Position numbers and translations under genes: made by a program. Below are positions 25,900 to 36,619 of a stretch of 64,000 nucleotides of DNA, one piece after another. Origin of the DNA: Megamerina dolium (lineage: Eukaryota; Arthropoda; Insecta; Diptera; Megamerinidae); the NCBI GenBank assembly GCA_963854835.1, contig OY978526.1:17276368-17340367 (forward strand), given 5' to 3'. Every line of letters begins with the position of its first letter. Within the stretch, counting starts at the first letter, position 1. Below the pieces are notes generated by a model. That model saw only the letters and a program-made list of their open reading frames with translations, was not told where the DNA came from and made no database searches.

Positions 25900-27815
25900 G
25901 GACAAACGATTCCACCTATTGATAGAATTTAGTGTTGCCTCACATAGAACTACTACTCTAGTGAACATTTTGTTAAAACAATTGGCTTGGCTGTACTGCT
26001 GCAGACCTTAATTGGTTTTCTCTTACATCTGCCTTCAATGGCATAGATCATGGCCCTAATGAAATCACCATCAGACAACGAAAACTCCAGACCTTCAAGT
26101 AGGTATTCGCTGTCATTGTATACCCAGATTTCATTTCTTGTTTACTGCGGAACTCCAGAAATCGAACATTTATTTGTATAATTTGTATTTTTTAAAGTCT
26201 TTGTTAATCTTTTTTTGTTTAATTCTGACTTTTTTAGTTAATTCTTCTATTTGGTATTTCTTAGAATCACGGAACAATATTAAATGTCACATGTGTTCTT
26301 CTTTTAATCGATTTCGAAAAAGAATTGAAGGTTATCAATTGGCTTTGTACGTATTTCCTTTTATATGTTTGTTCTATTATAACTTAAATATACTTTAAGC
26401 ATTAACATAAAAGAATTGTTTTCTTTCGATGGTATTCCTCCTACTAACTATATTATAATATTATATGGATATATATATATTTTATTGCACATATTATGAA
26501 TTTTATTGAATATATTATTTTCCTTTTTATTTAATGTATAACTCTTAAAATTGATGCCAAAACATTTTGTAAATTTTAAGAGGCTTTAAAACTATGTTTA
26601 AATACAAAAGAAATAAGTGCATAAATTAATAGTGATGCTATATAGGTATAAAAATATAAAATAAATAAAACAATAATAACAGCAGCAACGACAGCGGCGG
26701 TAGCAGCAGAAGAAAAAGCAAAAGTTTTGTATATATTGTTCATACATATATCACAAAGAGCGATTTGCATAAAATGCCATATTGAGACGCATTGACAATG
26801 TGCTTGTTGTTTGCCGATGGTGATCGTCGCGATGATGACGATGAGGTTCGACGCGAGTCAATATTAGTGACCAACGGGTCATTTTGATACTAATGACGAT
26901 TGTGTTTTATTTTATGTTTATTATTCGTTTTTTGTTTTTTTTTGTTTTGTTTTTCTTTTCTTTTTCTTTTCGAATCAAAACTTGATTGCCCGAGACCTTG
27001 AAAATGTATTTAGCTGTGATTATTTTCATTATGTATATTTACATTTCGGTGGTTCACTTTGCATATGACATTGTTGTGCTGCAGCAGTAGATTTGCTGCT
27101 CTTGTTGCTGCTATAAACTAAGCTCATAAGCTTAAACCCTATTCAAATAGATGAAGGGAGTCAAGTAACCACAGAACATCTCTTAGTGGTACTTGGTTTG
27201 CGTTTTTTTGGAGGCTCATCTTCCTGAAAAAAGAGATGAAAGAGTGACTGATTAGATGATGTTCAATTCTAAATAGTGCGTTAGATTCAACTTACGTTGT
27301 TTCGGTGGAAATTATGGTATGGGTCTTAAAACATCTGTAGTAATTTTTGCTTCTGAATATGACCCCTGCTTTTTTCTAGTTACTTTTATCTTGGTTGAAT
27401 GCCCTATTCGTGTACTTTTGTTGCTTCCTTACTGATATAGAATCCCCGTCTGATAATCTCTTTCTAATTCTTTTCCTCACTTTCAACTTAGAATTCATAA
27501 GCATTTTTTGGAATCATGGAATTTGTGAGTTTATATAAACTCACTATTGTTTTTGCTTTTTATTTTTTTTTTTAAATAAATGATTTCTTGAAGTCACTTT
27601 TGATAATATATACACATCACAATGTTTATAATAAAACAGTGAAATTACACACTCCTTTTTTGCTCTCATAAAGAATTTATGCAATTTACTTGATTTGATT
27701 ATTACAATACAATGAATTTGAAGAGTGAAATGACATTTAATTGCAGCAATATATTGCATTCGTACAAATCCGTATTTTAATCCACATGTTTCGAAAATAA
27801 AACATAAATTATAAT
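25900..27815. other. No gene seen; AT-rich DNA
   Basis: AT-rich sequence with short TAT and CAG/CAA tracts (near 26465 and 26680). No recognisable coding sequence. Open frames shorter than 100 codons here lack family features. Confidence 0.5.
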
Positions 27816-27820
27816 ACCAT

Positions 27821-28362
27821 TGTTTCAGCGTAGAGCGAGTGAATGCCGGTGGGCTTGCTGCGATGTGGTGCACTTGCCTGAATCTTGTGTTGGGGGTATG
27901 GCTGCATCTATTTATGTGATTGTGCTAGTTATTGTTAATATGAAACACACTGATTTCTCACTTCTATATAAGTTAAATATTCCGCACTCTATTTTTTATT
28001 ATTATTTATTAAAGTTTAATTTAAACATCGGATAATAATATCGGGACGGGAAATATGTCGCGCACTGTCGAGAAATTGGGGTTTTTATATATTTTATTTT
28101 ATTTCAGTTTTGTTTATAATAATTTATAAATTTAATTTTTAACTGAGGAAAACACGCACTGCTTTTATAGAGGGAATTGATCAACAAAGTAAAAGTATAT
28201 AAAAATGGAAAGTGAAAAGTATAAAGTAAAAGATCGGGAGAGCGAGAGAGAGAAAAGTCGGGAGAGTGAAAAATAGCGGGACGAAATAGAATTAAATTAG
28301 GGTTGCTAACCCTTGGAAACTTTATACGGGCAGTGCGCGACACACGTCTTCTGGCGTAGACA
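27821..28362 (-). repeat. Long terminal repeat (3' LTR in element orientation)
   Basis: Minus-strand LTR starting TGTC at 28362 and ending in CA at 27821, next to the ACCAT target duplication. Contains a TATAAAG-type box near its start. Confidence 0.88.
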
Positions 28363-29342
28363 TTCCGCCCCCCTTGCAGGGATACTGCAAAAGAGACGGA
28401 ACCTCCACCCGAGACGGAGGGAATGAGAAAAATAATTAAATAAATAGTAAATACAAATAAAAATACAGTATTTTATATACTTAAATTAATCTTAAAAATA
28501 CTTAAAATTAACTATAAAATATTCCTATGCGCATATGTTCGATGATACACCATCAGGAAAAGCGGGAAATTGAAGAGGAAGGTTGACGTTCATACGAGTG
28601 ATTGTCGCATAGAATATAATAAGATAGATTTATTGGGAGCACAGATTTGTTAAGTAGGAGAATACGAAACATAAGTGACTTGTCTAACAACGGAGTTATA
28701 GTTAGTTGTTGGATTCGCCAACCTTTAGCAAATGTTATTTGCAATTAGCTTCTTTATTTACTTATATACATACACACTACAATATATGCACTGGGATGTA
28801 TGTTTGTTTGGGTTTTATTTATTTATTCTTTTACTTGGGTGCCTAATAATTTTGGCGGTAGTATTTACATACAAGCGGAATGTATATATGTAAATACAAA
28901 TATGTTTGGGAGGAATTTTTCCTTGTGTGTTACACGCATATAAGAATGTAGGTATGTATATAAATAATTATGGGATTTCAGAATGTCTTAGAAATAGGAA
29001 CGGAATTCCCATATGAAGCAACTATGACGTCAGCGAAAGACTTATAGCCAGAGAAATCATAAAAAAAGGCTGTATATTATTCCAACAAATGCACTTATGT
29101 ATTTATATAGAAAAGTGTGTGTATGTATTTGAATAATATGTCTTGCGGGATATATGTATGCAAATATCGAATAATAAACACAATATCATATGTTTAAATT
29201 ATTACGGGTTGTTTTTTTTTTTTTTTTTGTATATTTTATTTTATTTAAAAACACACATGTACATATGGAAATCAATATGACATACCTTGGGTGGCAAGAT
29301 TTTCTTACCGACGTTGCGAGCCTATCCGGCTCGAAGGACCAA

Positions 29343-29884
29343 AATTTCAGCGTAGAGCGAGTGAATGCCGGTGGGCTTGCTGCGATGTGGTGCACTTGCC
29401 TGAATCTTGTGTTGGGGGTATGGCTGCATCTATTTATGTGATTGTGCTAGTTATTGTTAATATGAAACACACTGATTTCTCACTTCTATATAAGTTAAAT
29501 ATTCCGCACTCTATTTTTTATTATTATTTATTAAAGTTTAATTTAAACATCGGATAATAATATCGGGACGGGAAATATGTCGCGCACTGTCGAGAAATTG
29601 GGGTTTTTATATATTTTATTTTATTTCAGTTTTGTTTATAATAATTTATAAATTTAATTTTTAACTGAGGAAAACACGCACTGCTTTTATAGAGGGAATT
29701 GATCAACAAAGTAAAAGTATATAAAAATGGAAAGTGAAAAGTATAAAGTAAAAGATCGGGAGAGCGAGAGAGAGAAAAGTCGGGAGAGTGAAAAATAGCG
29801 GGACGAAATAGAATTAAATTAGGGTTGCTAACCCTTGGAAACTTTATACGGGCAGTGCGCGACACACGTCTTCTGGCGTAGACA
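29343..29884 (-). repeat. Long terminal repeat (5' LTR in element orientation)
   Basis: Identical to the other LTR over 540 bp. Its inner last two bases read TT instead of CA before the primer-binding site. Confidence 0.88.
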
Positions 29885-29889
29885 ACCAT

Positions 29890-30500
29890 CATCATCTTAC
29901 ATTTTTGACTTTGGGGATATTAATCTTTAATCTTATAGAAATACATAAAATACATATGTATATAATCTGGCGCCAAACATATTAGAGAGAAATATCACCA
30001 CAAGTCAATAGCATCAACAGCCTAAGCTTTCGATCACACATGCATATGCATACAGCTATATTAAATTAGTCTTCAAGGGCATTACAACTGTTTTGTTATG
30101 TTTAGTTGTTGTGGTTGATTGTTGTAATGTGAACTTGATAAAGGGAATGAAATAGAAATTATCATCTTTGTCTTACTTTTTGCAAATTGTAGTAACGCAA
30201 TAATGGCAGAAAGTGTGCCAATATTGTAATGAATATCGTTTATCAACGTTAGATATATGTTTGACCTACTACATATGTGCTGAAGTATTTAACAAAAATT
30301 CCTTAATTAATGAAATTTAGCCAATGATGGGAATACCCCTGAAATATATTTATTATTACTATACTACTACACACATACACCATATATGTGCCGGCACCCA
30401 CACTATGTAGTAGTAGAAATTCCCATTACTTCAGACATATTTTAATAAATTTTATTCAGTTTATATATATGTATTCTTCTTCAACATATGTGGCCATAAC
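29890..30500. other. No gene seen
   Basis: AT-rich DNA between the LTR element and a LINE fragment. Short ATG repeats just after the LTR. Nothing else recognised. Confidence 0.5.
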
Positions 30501-30509
30501 AACCGATGA

Positions 30510-31258
30510 TCGATTTAGGCCAAACATATAATGCGGCACCAGTCTTCTCTGTCCTTCACTTGCTGGCGCCAATGGTATATGCCAAGCGTCGCCATGTTAC
30601 TCAACACTTGGTCCTTCCAATGGAGGTTTGGTCTTCCTCTTCTTCTGCGTCCCCCAGCGGGTGCCTAATAAAATACCCTCTTCGCTGGAGTATTTTATTC
30701 TATTCGCTCGACATGACCTAGCCAGCGCAGCCGCTGGATTTTGATGTGCTTTACTATGCGAATATCGACATACAGCTGATACAGCTCATCGTTGTACCTC
30801 ACTCTCTACTCGCCATCAACACAAATAGGTCCGAAGTTCTTGCGCAGAACTTTTCTCTCGAAAACTCCAAGCATCCTCTCATCCGTGGTGGAAATTATCC
30901 ATCGTCGAGAGAGGGCTCGACTACTCAATTGCTTACTCAGCCCAAAGTAACACCTGTTAGTAAGAGTTATCCTGCGCATGATCTCCAAACTGACGTCATT
31001 ACAGTTGTAATGACGATGCTGGTTCCAAGATAGACGAAGTCCTTCACCACCTCGAAGGTGTAATTGTCAACAGTGACGTGTTGTCCAAGATGCCGGGACT
31101 CTTTGTTTGTAGACACTAGGTACTTCGTCTTGCCCTCGTTCACCGTAAGACCCATTCGATGTGACTCTCGTTCCAATTCTGAGAATGCTGCACTAACTGC
31201 TCACGAGTTGATACCGATTATGTCAATATCGTCGGCATGCGCCAGCTGCATGGTTTAA
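30510..31258 (-). mobile_element. LINE reverse-transcriptase C-terminal fragment (RTE/CR1-like)
   Basis: On the minus strand the sequence reads AHADDIDIIG (the RT catalytic box, here with HADD), then a SELERESHRMGLTVNEGKTK stretch and TVDNYTFEVVKDFVYLGTS (about 31176 down to 30967). A related FERKVLRKNFGPI piece follows, and decayed sequence to about 30510. Several stops and frameshifts. It differs from the 41 kb element, so at least two LINE families of this general type are present. Confidence 0.75.
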
Positions 31259-31289
31259 TATAAGCGATAAAAATAATAAGCACGGGGGA

Positions 31290-31885
31290 AGGCCAATAAC
31301 GTTTGAAGAGGCTTTGTTGGACGGGGACCCATTTCAAACTCAAAAGCAGCTTGCTGAAGCTTTGAAGCTTTCGACAAGCTATTTCATTGCTGAAAATGGG
31401 AAATTGGTAAAGCCGGTTCCATATGAGCTGAAACCAAAAGATCTTGAAAGGCGATTTTTGATGCCTAAAGTACTACTTTTTCATCGTACTGTTACTGGCG
31501 ACAAAAAATGGATCTGTTATCACAAATCGACTTCAAAGACGAAAATCCATAAATCCATAGTTCAAAGAAGAAGATCTGTATTTGGTGGTGTCAGACGAGT
31601 ATGCTGTATTATAAACTGTTAAAACCGGGCGAACCGACAACAACTCATCAAACAAAAGCGAGCATTAAACCATGAAAGGCCAGAGTGGGTAACCCGAGAG
31701 GAACCATATTTTTTCTACTACCACAATGCTCGGCCATTTGTTGCGCAACCCATTAAAATCGACTTGAAAAATAGCAGAAAGGAAGTCTTCTTGGCCTCAA
31801 AAGATGAGCGATTCTATCGGGAAAAAGTTGTAGCTTCCGAAGGAAAATACTTTGAATAAAATATATTTGACCCGTTTTATAAAAG
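31290..31885 (+). mobile_element. mariner (DD34D) transposase remnant
   Basis: The plus strand reads FEEALLDGDPFQTQKQLAEA, then PYELKPKDLERRFLMPKVLL and HRTVTGDKKWICYH (first catalytic-aspartate region), followed by frameshifts. A FYYHNARPFVAQPIKIDLKN-like piece carries the second region, with an asparagine-alanine-arginine context normally headed by aspartate. The helix-turn-helix part between is mostly deleted. Ends unclear. Inactive. Confidence 0.78.
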
Positions 31886-31899
31886 AAATCCTCCAATTC

Positions 31900-32620
31900 A
31901 GGACACAGTCTTGCAATAATAATAATAATAATAATAATAATTGTATTGCAATTGACTAGATCTACCGCCTCTATCATGTCTTTTGGAAACTTCATTGCCA
32001 CTGTATCAACATGATATTATTCCATTCAAGTACGTTCTTCGACTTTGTCTGTTCCGGACTCAGATCAAACAATTACGCTTTTACTATGAATCTAAACTAA
32101 CTAAGGGAATTTACCAATATTGACAGATAGCATACCTGGAACTATGCGTTTTCGAAATATCATGACCTAAAGTATCAGAGTTTCTTTTTTCTAAATTTGA
32201 CCATCCTATTATCTAGTTTTTGCTATTTTAATTTGTAGCTGCGATGTTTGTTCGAATTTCCACCACTGTGCATAGTACAACACAGTGTGTTTTGAATGTT
32301 TGCAGCAAAAATGATCATCGTGATGTATTGTATTTGCATAGATATCATTAATAACAATCATTTTGATCATAGAAATCATAAGATACTCTGCAGACTCATG
32401 TAACATTGCTTTGCATATGATTTGCAATGTCGGTTATTTGCTGTTGTTTGTTCGCTTGCCCCTTTTTGTCCCTTACCTCATCTTTTCCAAAGCAAGCAAA
32501 TAATGAAAATTTTAAGCATTGGTTATAGGTACAGATACATGTATGCCCTATGTATTATCCATCGTTCATTGCAAAATATTCGACATGATCTTGACAATTC
32601 ACAAACATTGATGATATAGT
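31900..32620. other. Intergenic DNA upstream of the Tweedle cluster
   Basis: A short (ATA/TAA)n run lies at about 31915-31940. No coding sequence recognised. The last ~100 bp form the upstream region of the first Tweedle gene. Confidence 0.5.
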
Positions 32621-32623
32621 TGG

Positions 32624-32659
32624 TATATATAATACAGGCCGTAGCCTAAGAGTTCAGAA
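32624..32659 (+). promoter_or_regulatory. Core promoter of Tweedle gene 1: TATA box and initiator
   Basis: TATATATAA at 32624-32632 and a TCAGAA initiator-like sequence at 32654-32659, 30 bp from the start of the TATA box. The start codon is about 70 bp further on. Confidence 0.65.
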
Positions 32660-32725
32660 AGAGTTCACATTTCAAACAAAGCAGCAAAGCAAAGCCTCAT
32701 AATAATCACCATCATTATAATCATC

Positions 32726-33432
32726 ATGCGTACTTTCATTGTAAGTGTAAGCTATTGTGCATGTATTGGATTTTATTTTTATTTTTTTTTTTGCATATTA
32801 TGTAGGTATTATCGTTGGTCGCTATTGCATGTGCCGAATCTGGTTATAACTATATTCAACCAAGTGGTGGTTTCGGTGCTCAATATAATGCTCCATCGGA
32901 GTATAATAAGGAATTCTATTCATATTCTGCACCCGAACATGAATTTAATGATAATGGTGAAGCCGCATATGCCATTAATTCGATCGAGAAGAATCTTCGT
33001 GTTGTCTTCATTAAGGGACCCGAAAATCATGGTCTTGAGGATGCTCTACTCAATTTGGCTAAAGCTTCCGGTAACGATAAGACCGCCATCTATGTGCTCA
33101 ACAAACAAACCGACATTGGCGATCTGGCTAACAAATTCAATGCAGCACGTAACCAGAACCATCAACGTCCAGATGTTCATTTTGTTAAATATCGCACACA
33201 GGAAGACGCTGCAAATGCACAACATACCATTCAATCACAATACGATGCTTTGGGCGGATCATCTCAATCACACAATGGTGGTGTTGCTCCAGTACTCAAT
33301 TTTGCTTCACCATCTGCATCGTATGGCGGTATTGGTGGTGGCAGCTACAGTGGTGGCAGCTATGGTAGTGGTGTCGGAGCTACTTCTCCAAGCTCATCAT
33401 ATCTCCCACCTTCCCTTCGTCGTACCCGTTAA
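32726..33432 (+). CDS. Twdl: Tweedle cuticular protein 1 (DUF243), two exons
   Basis: Secreted cuticle structural protein; Tweedle proteins are epidermal products built into chitinous exoskeleton. Exon 1 is 32726-32740 (MRTFI); the intron starts GTAAGT and ends TATGTAG; exon 2 is 32806-33432, giving 213 residues. Residues 1-15 are a signal peptide (MRTFIVLSLVAIACA). The conserved blocks are in order: NKEFYSYSAPE (about 39-49), KNLRVVFIKGPEN (67-79), DKTAIYVLNKQ (96-106) and PDVHFVKYRTQEDAANAQ (127-144), then GGVAPVLNFAS and a short Gly/Ser tail ending in YLPPSLRRTR. There is no N-terminal glycine-rich tract. From about 33000 through the stop and into the 3' UTR, the DNA is nearly identical to the gene at 51316, while the 5' half is not, suggesting gene conversion. 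The start is fixed by the signal peptide and splice frame. Confidence 0.93.
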
Positions 33433-33469
33433 AAGAGCTGCTACTGACTTTTGTTGAATTATGAATTGT

Positions 33470-33925
33470 TGATATATTAATATAAAATTAATTAATATAA
33501 AATATTATCATTGAAATATTTTCGGTATTTACTTAAGATCACATCTTCCAGTTCATCATAGGTTTTTAACGAAAACTTAAGAAATACTTTAAAATAATGA
33601 CCACATTTCATTTCTTGTAATTTATACTTGATTTTTCTATGCTACGAATTAGAATAGACTTAACCAAATGATTTTATTTTTACAGACAATTTATTAACAG
33701 AAAAATTTGATATTTTTACGAAATATTTAAAAAACAGCTTTTTATCCTTCTGCATAAATACGGTTGATTTTGTTGAGCTGTCAAATTAATAACCACCTTT
33801 GACCTAAAACCTTAAAGGTTAAAAAAACCTGTTGTCATAAGGAACTCATACACAGTAGCTTTATGCAAGAAGCAATATAAATATTTTAGAAAAGAAAAAA
33901 TATGATATAAATCATACACAATAAA
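33470..33925. other. Intergenic DNA
   Basis: AT-rich spacer between Tweedle gene 1 and a LINE fragment. Nothing recognised. Confidence 0.5.
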
Positions 33926-33929
33926 TTCA

Positions 33930-34460
33930 AATTGCCTTCAGTTTTAAAACGTTCTTTCTATTTTGGCGGATATGTACTTGGCTTTTTAGTAGGCGTAACG
34001 CCAAAGCATTCGGTTGCCTCTCAAGTTTAGCTAAATAGTTCTTAACAAATGTGGAAACTTCATCACTTACAATCGGAATGTCTAAGTCTCTGTAGATATT
34101 GAATATTGGAGTTTTTAATGTACCAAGGAGCATTGGTAATCGTCCGAAGGATTTTAGATTGGGTTCTTTGGAGTTTTTCCACATTTGATGGTGATGCAGT
34201 ACCCCAGAGTTGGATACTGTAAATCTTTATGGGTTTGATGACAGCCTTATAAAGTAGTACATATAGTCCAGTTTGAGCTTGGACTGTCTGTTTAAGAGCC
34301 AGGCCAATTCATTCACTTTAAGCTTTATTTGGGTTCCTTTGGTACTTATATGTTTTGTCCGTGTGAGTTTACGATCGAGATGCATTCCGAGATATTTTGT
34401 GTCTAAAGCCTTTGGGATCGGCTTGGAGCTAATTGGCACAGATGTACAAGAACTCCTACA
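33930..34460 (-). mobile_element. Jockey-clade LINE fragment
   Basis: On the minus strand: DTKYLGMHLDRKLT and WLLNRQSKLKLDY (34400 down to 34270). Next, across a frame change, LLYKAVIKPIKIYSIQLWG and ASPSNVEKLQRTQSKILRTI. After another frame change comes NIYRDLDIPIVSDEV, down to about 33930. This is the thumb-to-C-terminus part of a Jockey-type ORF2 with at least two frameshifts, a dead 5'-truncated copy. It lies between Tweedle genes 1 and 2. Confidence 0.85.
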
Positions 34461-34689
34461 TTGAGCAAATATTGACCTATTCTGACGAATTTTGGCATGA
34501 GTAACTTCTGATCCAAGGGTATAGATGAGATGGGTAATGGGTATAACTAATCTTGGAATATTTAAAACGTTGAACTGTCTAGAATAAACATATTGTATTT
34601 GCCCACTTCTTACTTTGGTTCCCACATAACGTGGTGGAATAAAAAAAAAAAAAAAATAAACATAAACCACTTTAATTTAAAAATTGCTC

Positions 34690-34965
34690 AGCGTAGGTGT
34701 GGATTTGCATCGCAGATTTACAAGAAGGAATAAGGCTACTCCCACTCTTTTATATAGCTCCCATACAAAGACGCAGAATTTGTTATACGCTTAAATAGCC
34801 ATAACTTCCCCATAACTTACAAAATACAAAAGACAATCAAATATATGGTGTAAATTAGTATTATAGGCCGAAATTATTCTTCAAAAAATTTGTAAGTCAC
34901 GCCTACTTCTGAATGCAGCACTCATACAATGTAGGGGAAATAAAAAAAAATGTATATTAGAGCCA
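34690..34965 (-). repeat. Decayed ~150-bp units of the TTTGTATGGGAGC...GGGCGTGG family
   Basis: In reverse complement it contains TTTGTATGGGAGCTATATAA followed by an AGTGGGAGTAG phrase, and a second unit ending with AGTAGGCGTGAC. These are the same two cores seen in the array at 1-2300. Confidence 0.55.
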
Positions 34966-35760
34966 ACTTTTTATATATATCTACATAGGCAGGCTATAAT
35001 TTGGTCAGCACAGGCCGACTGCAAGATTATTTTCTATTAACATTTTTTATGTATGTATATATGAACACCCATCTCGTCAAATGTATAATTTAACATTTTA
35101 TTTATTCAATTATAAAACAATAAAATAGTTCTAGGCTGAAAATTTCAAGAAATTAATATAATCAGATTGTTAAAGAACTCGATCTATTTTATTGTGATAA
35201 GATCGTAAAACGTCATTTTACTGATCTAAAAGGTGTCTAAGGTGTTGTTGCGGCGGACCGTTATTGTTTACTGGTATGAACAAAAGTAAAATATAAAATA
35301 TTAATAATGCCATGGATTAACATAAGGCTTTAAAGTTGACGTATTTTTTTTTTCTTCTCTAATTCTTTTATAAAACTACACATATGTATATTAGTTTGAA
35401 ACCAATTATTATATGATTGAGTCATAACAGAAGGTTGTAAAGCGACAAATGGCAAAAAAAACAAAAAGACAACATGATAGAAAAAATGCTTTGAAGAGAC
35501 AACAACAATAACAATGGCAACAACAACAGTATATATCATACGATAACTACAATTAATGAATATAGTCGAAATAATCGGAAATCTGCTAAATTAGTTGTTA
35601 TTAATATGTGAGTTTAGAGGTCTGACGTCTGTACATTGGTATAGACAGCCAAATCATGTTGTTGTTCAATTAGTCTGAGCCAAATAAATAAATGATGCGT
35701 ACATACATTAGTTTGTGTGCGTGTATGATAATACATTCATCAATTTGTACCCCTATATAA
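34966..35760. other. Intergenic DNA upstream of Tweedle gene 2
   Basis: No coding sequence recognised. Contains a CAACAA-rich stretch (about 35500-35530). Confidence 0.5.
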
Positions 35761-35770
35761 GTTTATGTTA

Positions 35771-35806
35771 TATAAAAGGCCTCACAGCATTATTGTGGTA
35801 TCATTC
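35771..35806 (+). promoter_or_regulatory. Core promoter of Tweedle gene 2: TATA box and initiator
   Basis: TATAAAAG at 35771-35778 and TCATTC at 35801-35806, 30 bp from the start of the TATA box. The same TATA-to-TCATTC spacing occurs at the genes at 51316 and 53662. Confidence 0.75.
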
Positions 35807-35843
35807 TTGAAGAGCACGTAAAGTGTGAAACGAAAGGTACAAA

Positions 35844-36491
35844 ATGCGCGGATTCATTGTATTGTGTTTGGTGGCCGCAGTTTGTGCAGATAAATTGGGA
35901 TACAATTACAGACCAGTTGGTCATTCAACAGCAGGGCTATCATTTACTCCGGGTGGAGGTAACATTGGTGGTGGAGTTGCTCCCGTACACACGGAATACA
36001 ATAAGGAATATTATACTTTCTCGGCACCCGAGCATGCATTCGATGATCCACAGGCAGCGCAAAAGTTGGCCGGTGCTATAAAGAAGAACATTCGTGTTAT
36101 ATTCATTAAGGCACCTGAAAATAGGGCTCTAGAGAATGCTGCTCTTGCTTTAGCCAAACAGGCAGCCGAACAAAAGACCGCCATTTATGTTTTGCATAAG
36201 CAACCCGATATTGCCGGTTTGGCTGACAAATTCAATGCCATACGTAACAACAATCGCCACAAGCCCGAAGTACACTTTGTCAAGTATCGTACTCCAGAGG
36301 ATGCGGCTAATGCTCAACGTTCTATTCAATCTCAATACGACGCCTTAGGTGGACCATCACAATCACCCAATGGTGGTGTTGCCCCTGTACTCAACTTTGC
36401 TTCACCATCTTCTGCCAATGTAGCACCACAAATTCAGTCACCTGATAGTGCGTATTTGCCTGCTGGTTTAAGACATCGTCTGCGTGCTTAA
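35844..36491 (+). CDS. Twdl: Tweedle cuticular protein 2 (DUF243), intronless
   Basis: Predicted secreted cuticle protein of 215 residues. Signal peptide 1-15 (MRGFIVLCLVAAVCA), then DKLGYNYRPVGHS. Core blocks: NKEYYTFSAPEHAFDD (about 53-68), KKNIRVIFIKAPENRALE (80-97), KTAIYVLHKQPDIAGLADKF (111-130), PEVHFVKYRTPEDAANAQ (141-158) and GGVAPVLNFAS. The end is AYLPAGLRHRLRA. It has no long glycine-rich region, just a short GGGNIGGG piece near 37-44. There is no intron at the place where genes 1, 3, 4 and 7 have one: the codons for MRGFIVLC run straight on. The start is supported by the signal peptide and the TATA box 73 bp upstream. A SINE fragment inserted about 50 bp after the stop supplies AATAAA sequences. 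Confidence 0.95.
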   Translation: MRGFIVLCLVAAVCADKLGYNYRPVGHSTAGLSFTPGGGNIGGGVAPVHTEYNKEYYTFSAPEHAFDDPQAAQKLAGAIKKNIRVIFIKAPENRALENAALALAKQAAEQKTAIYVLHKQPDIAGLADKFNAIRNNNRHKPEVHFVKYRTPEDAANAQRSIQSQYDALGGPSQSPNGGVAPVLNFASPSSANVAPQIQSPDSAYLPAGLRHRLRA

Positions 36492-36539
36492 ACATTTTTT
36501 TTTTTAACTAATGCTGATCGACTGACACTGAACTGATTA

Positions 36540-36602
36540 AAAAATAAATAAATATGTGGCACTTAAAGCCCCAAAGGGCTCATTGGCCGAGCTTCTCTTC
36601 TT
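36540..36602 (-). mobile_element. 5'-truncated SINE in the 3' flank of Tweedle gene 2, 14-bp target-site duplication
   Basis: The 3' end of the same SINE family (GTGGCACTTAAAGCCCCAAA on the plus strand) plus its tail. It is flanked by identical CACTGAACTGATTA at 36526-36539 and 36603-36616. Just 63 bp long, truncated at the tRNA-head side. On the plus strand its tail reads AATAAATAAATA. Confidence 0.93.
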
Positions 36603-36619
36603 CACTGAACTGATTACTT

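Larger units (their letters stand above)
27821..29884 (-). mobile_element. Compact non-autonomous LTR retrotransposon (TRIM/LARD-like), about 2.06 kb
   Basis: Two direct repeats of 540 bp (27823-28362 and 29345-29884) match base for base as far as I can read, at a constant offset of 1522. Read on the minus strand, the upstream LTR (29884 to about 29343) begins TGTCTACGCC. It is followed by an 18-bp primer-binding site (complement of 29324-29341, TGGTCCTTCGAGCCGGAT) that pairs with the 3' end of a tRNA-Tyr as I know it. A purine-rich tract AAGGGGGGCGGAA lies directly before the other LTR (28363-28375). The 5-bp flanks ACCAT at 27816-27820 and 29885-29889 are identical. The roughly 980-bp interior has no gag or pol. 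All signals for mobilisation by a partner element are present and no coding is. Confidence 0.9.

Noticed and set aside
29626..29895. An 89-codon minus-strand frame (and its twin at 28104-28343)
   Set aside because: It lies wholly within the LTR and is present twice only because the LTR is repeated. No gag or pol similarity.
32726..33457. A 243-codon frame starting at the gene 1 ATG and reading through its intron
   Set aside because: It reads the intron and then the wrong frame of exon 2. Splicing GTAAGT to TATGTAG gives a signal peptide joined to an intact Tweedle core instead.
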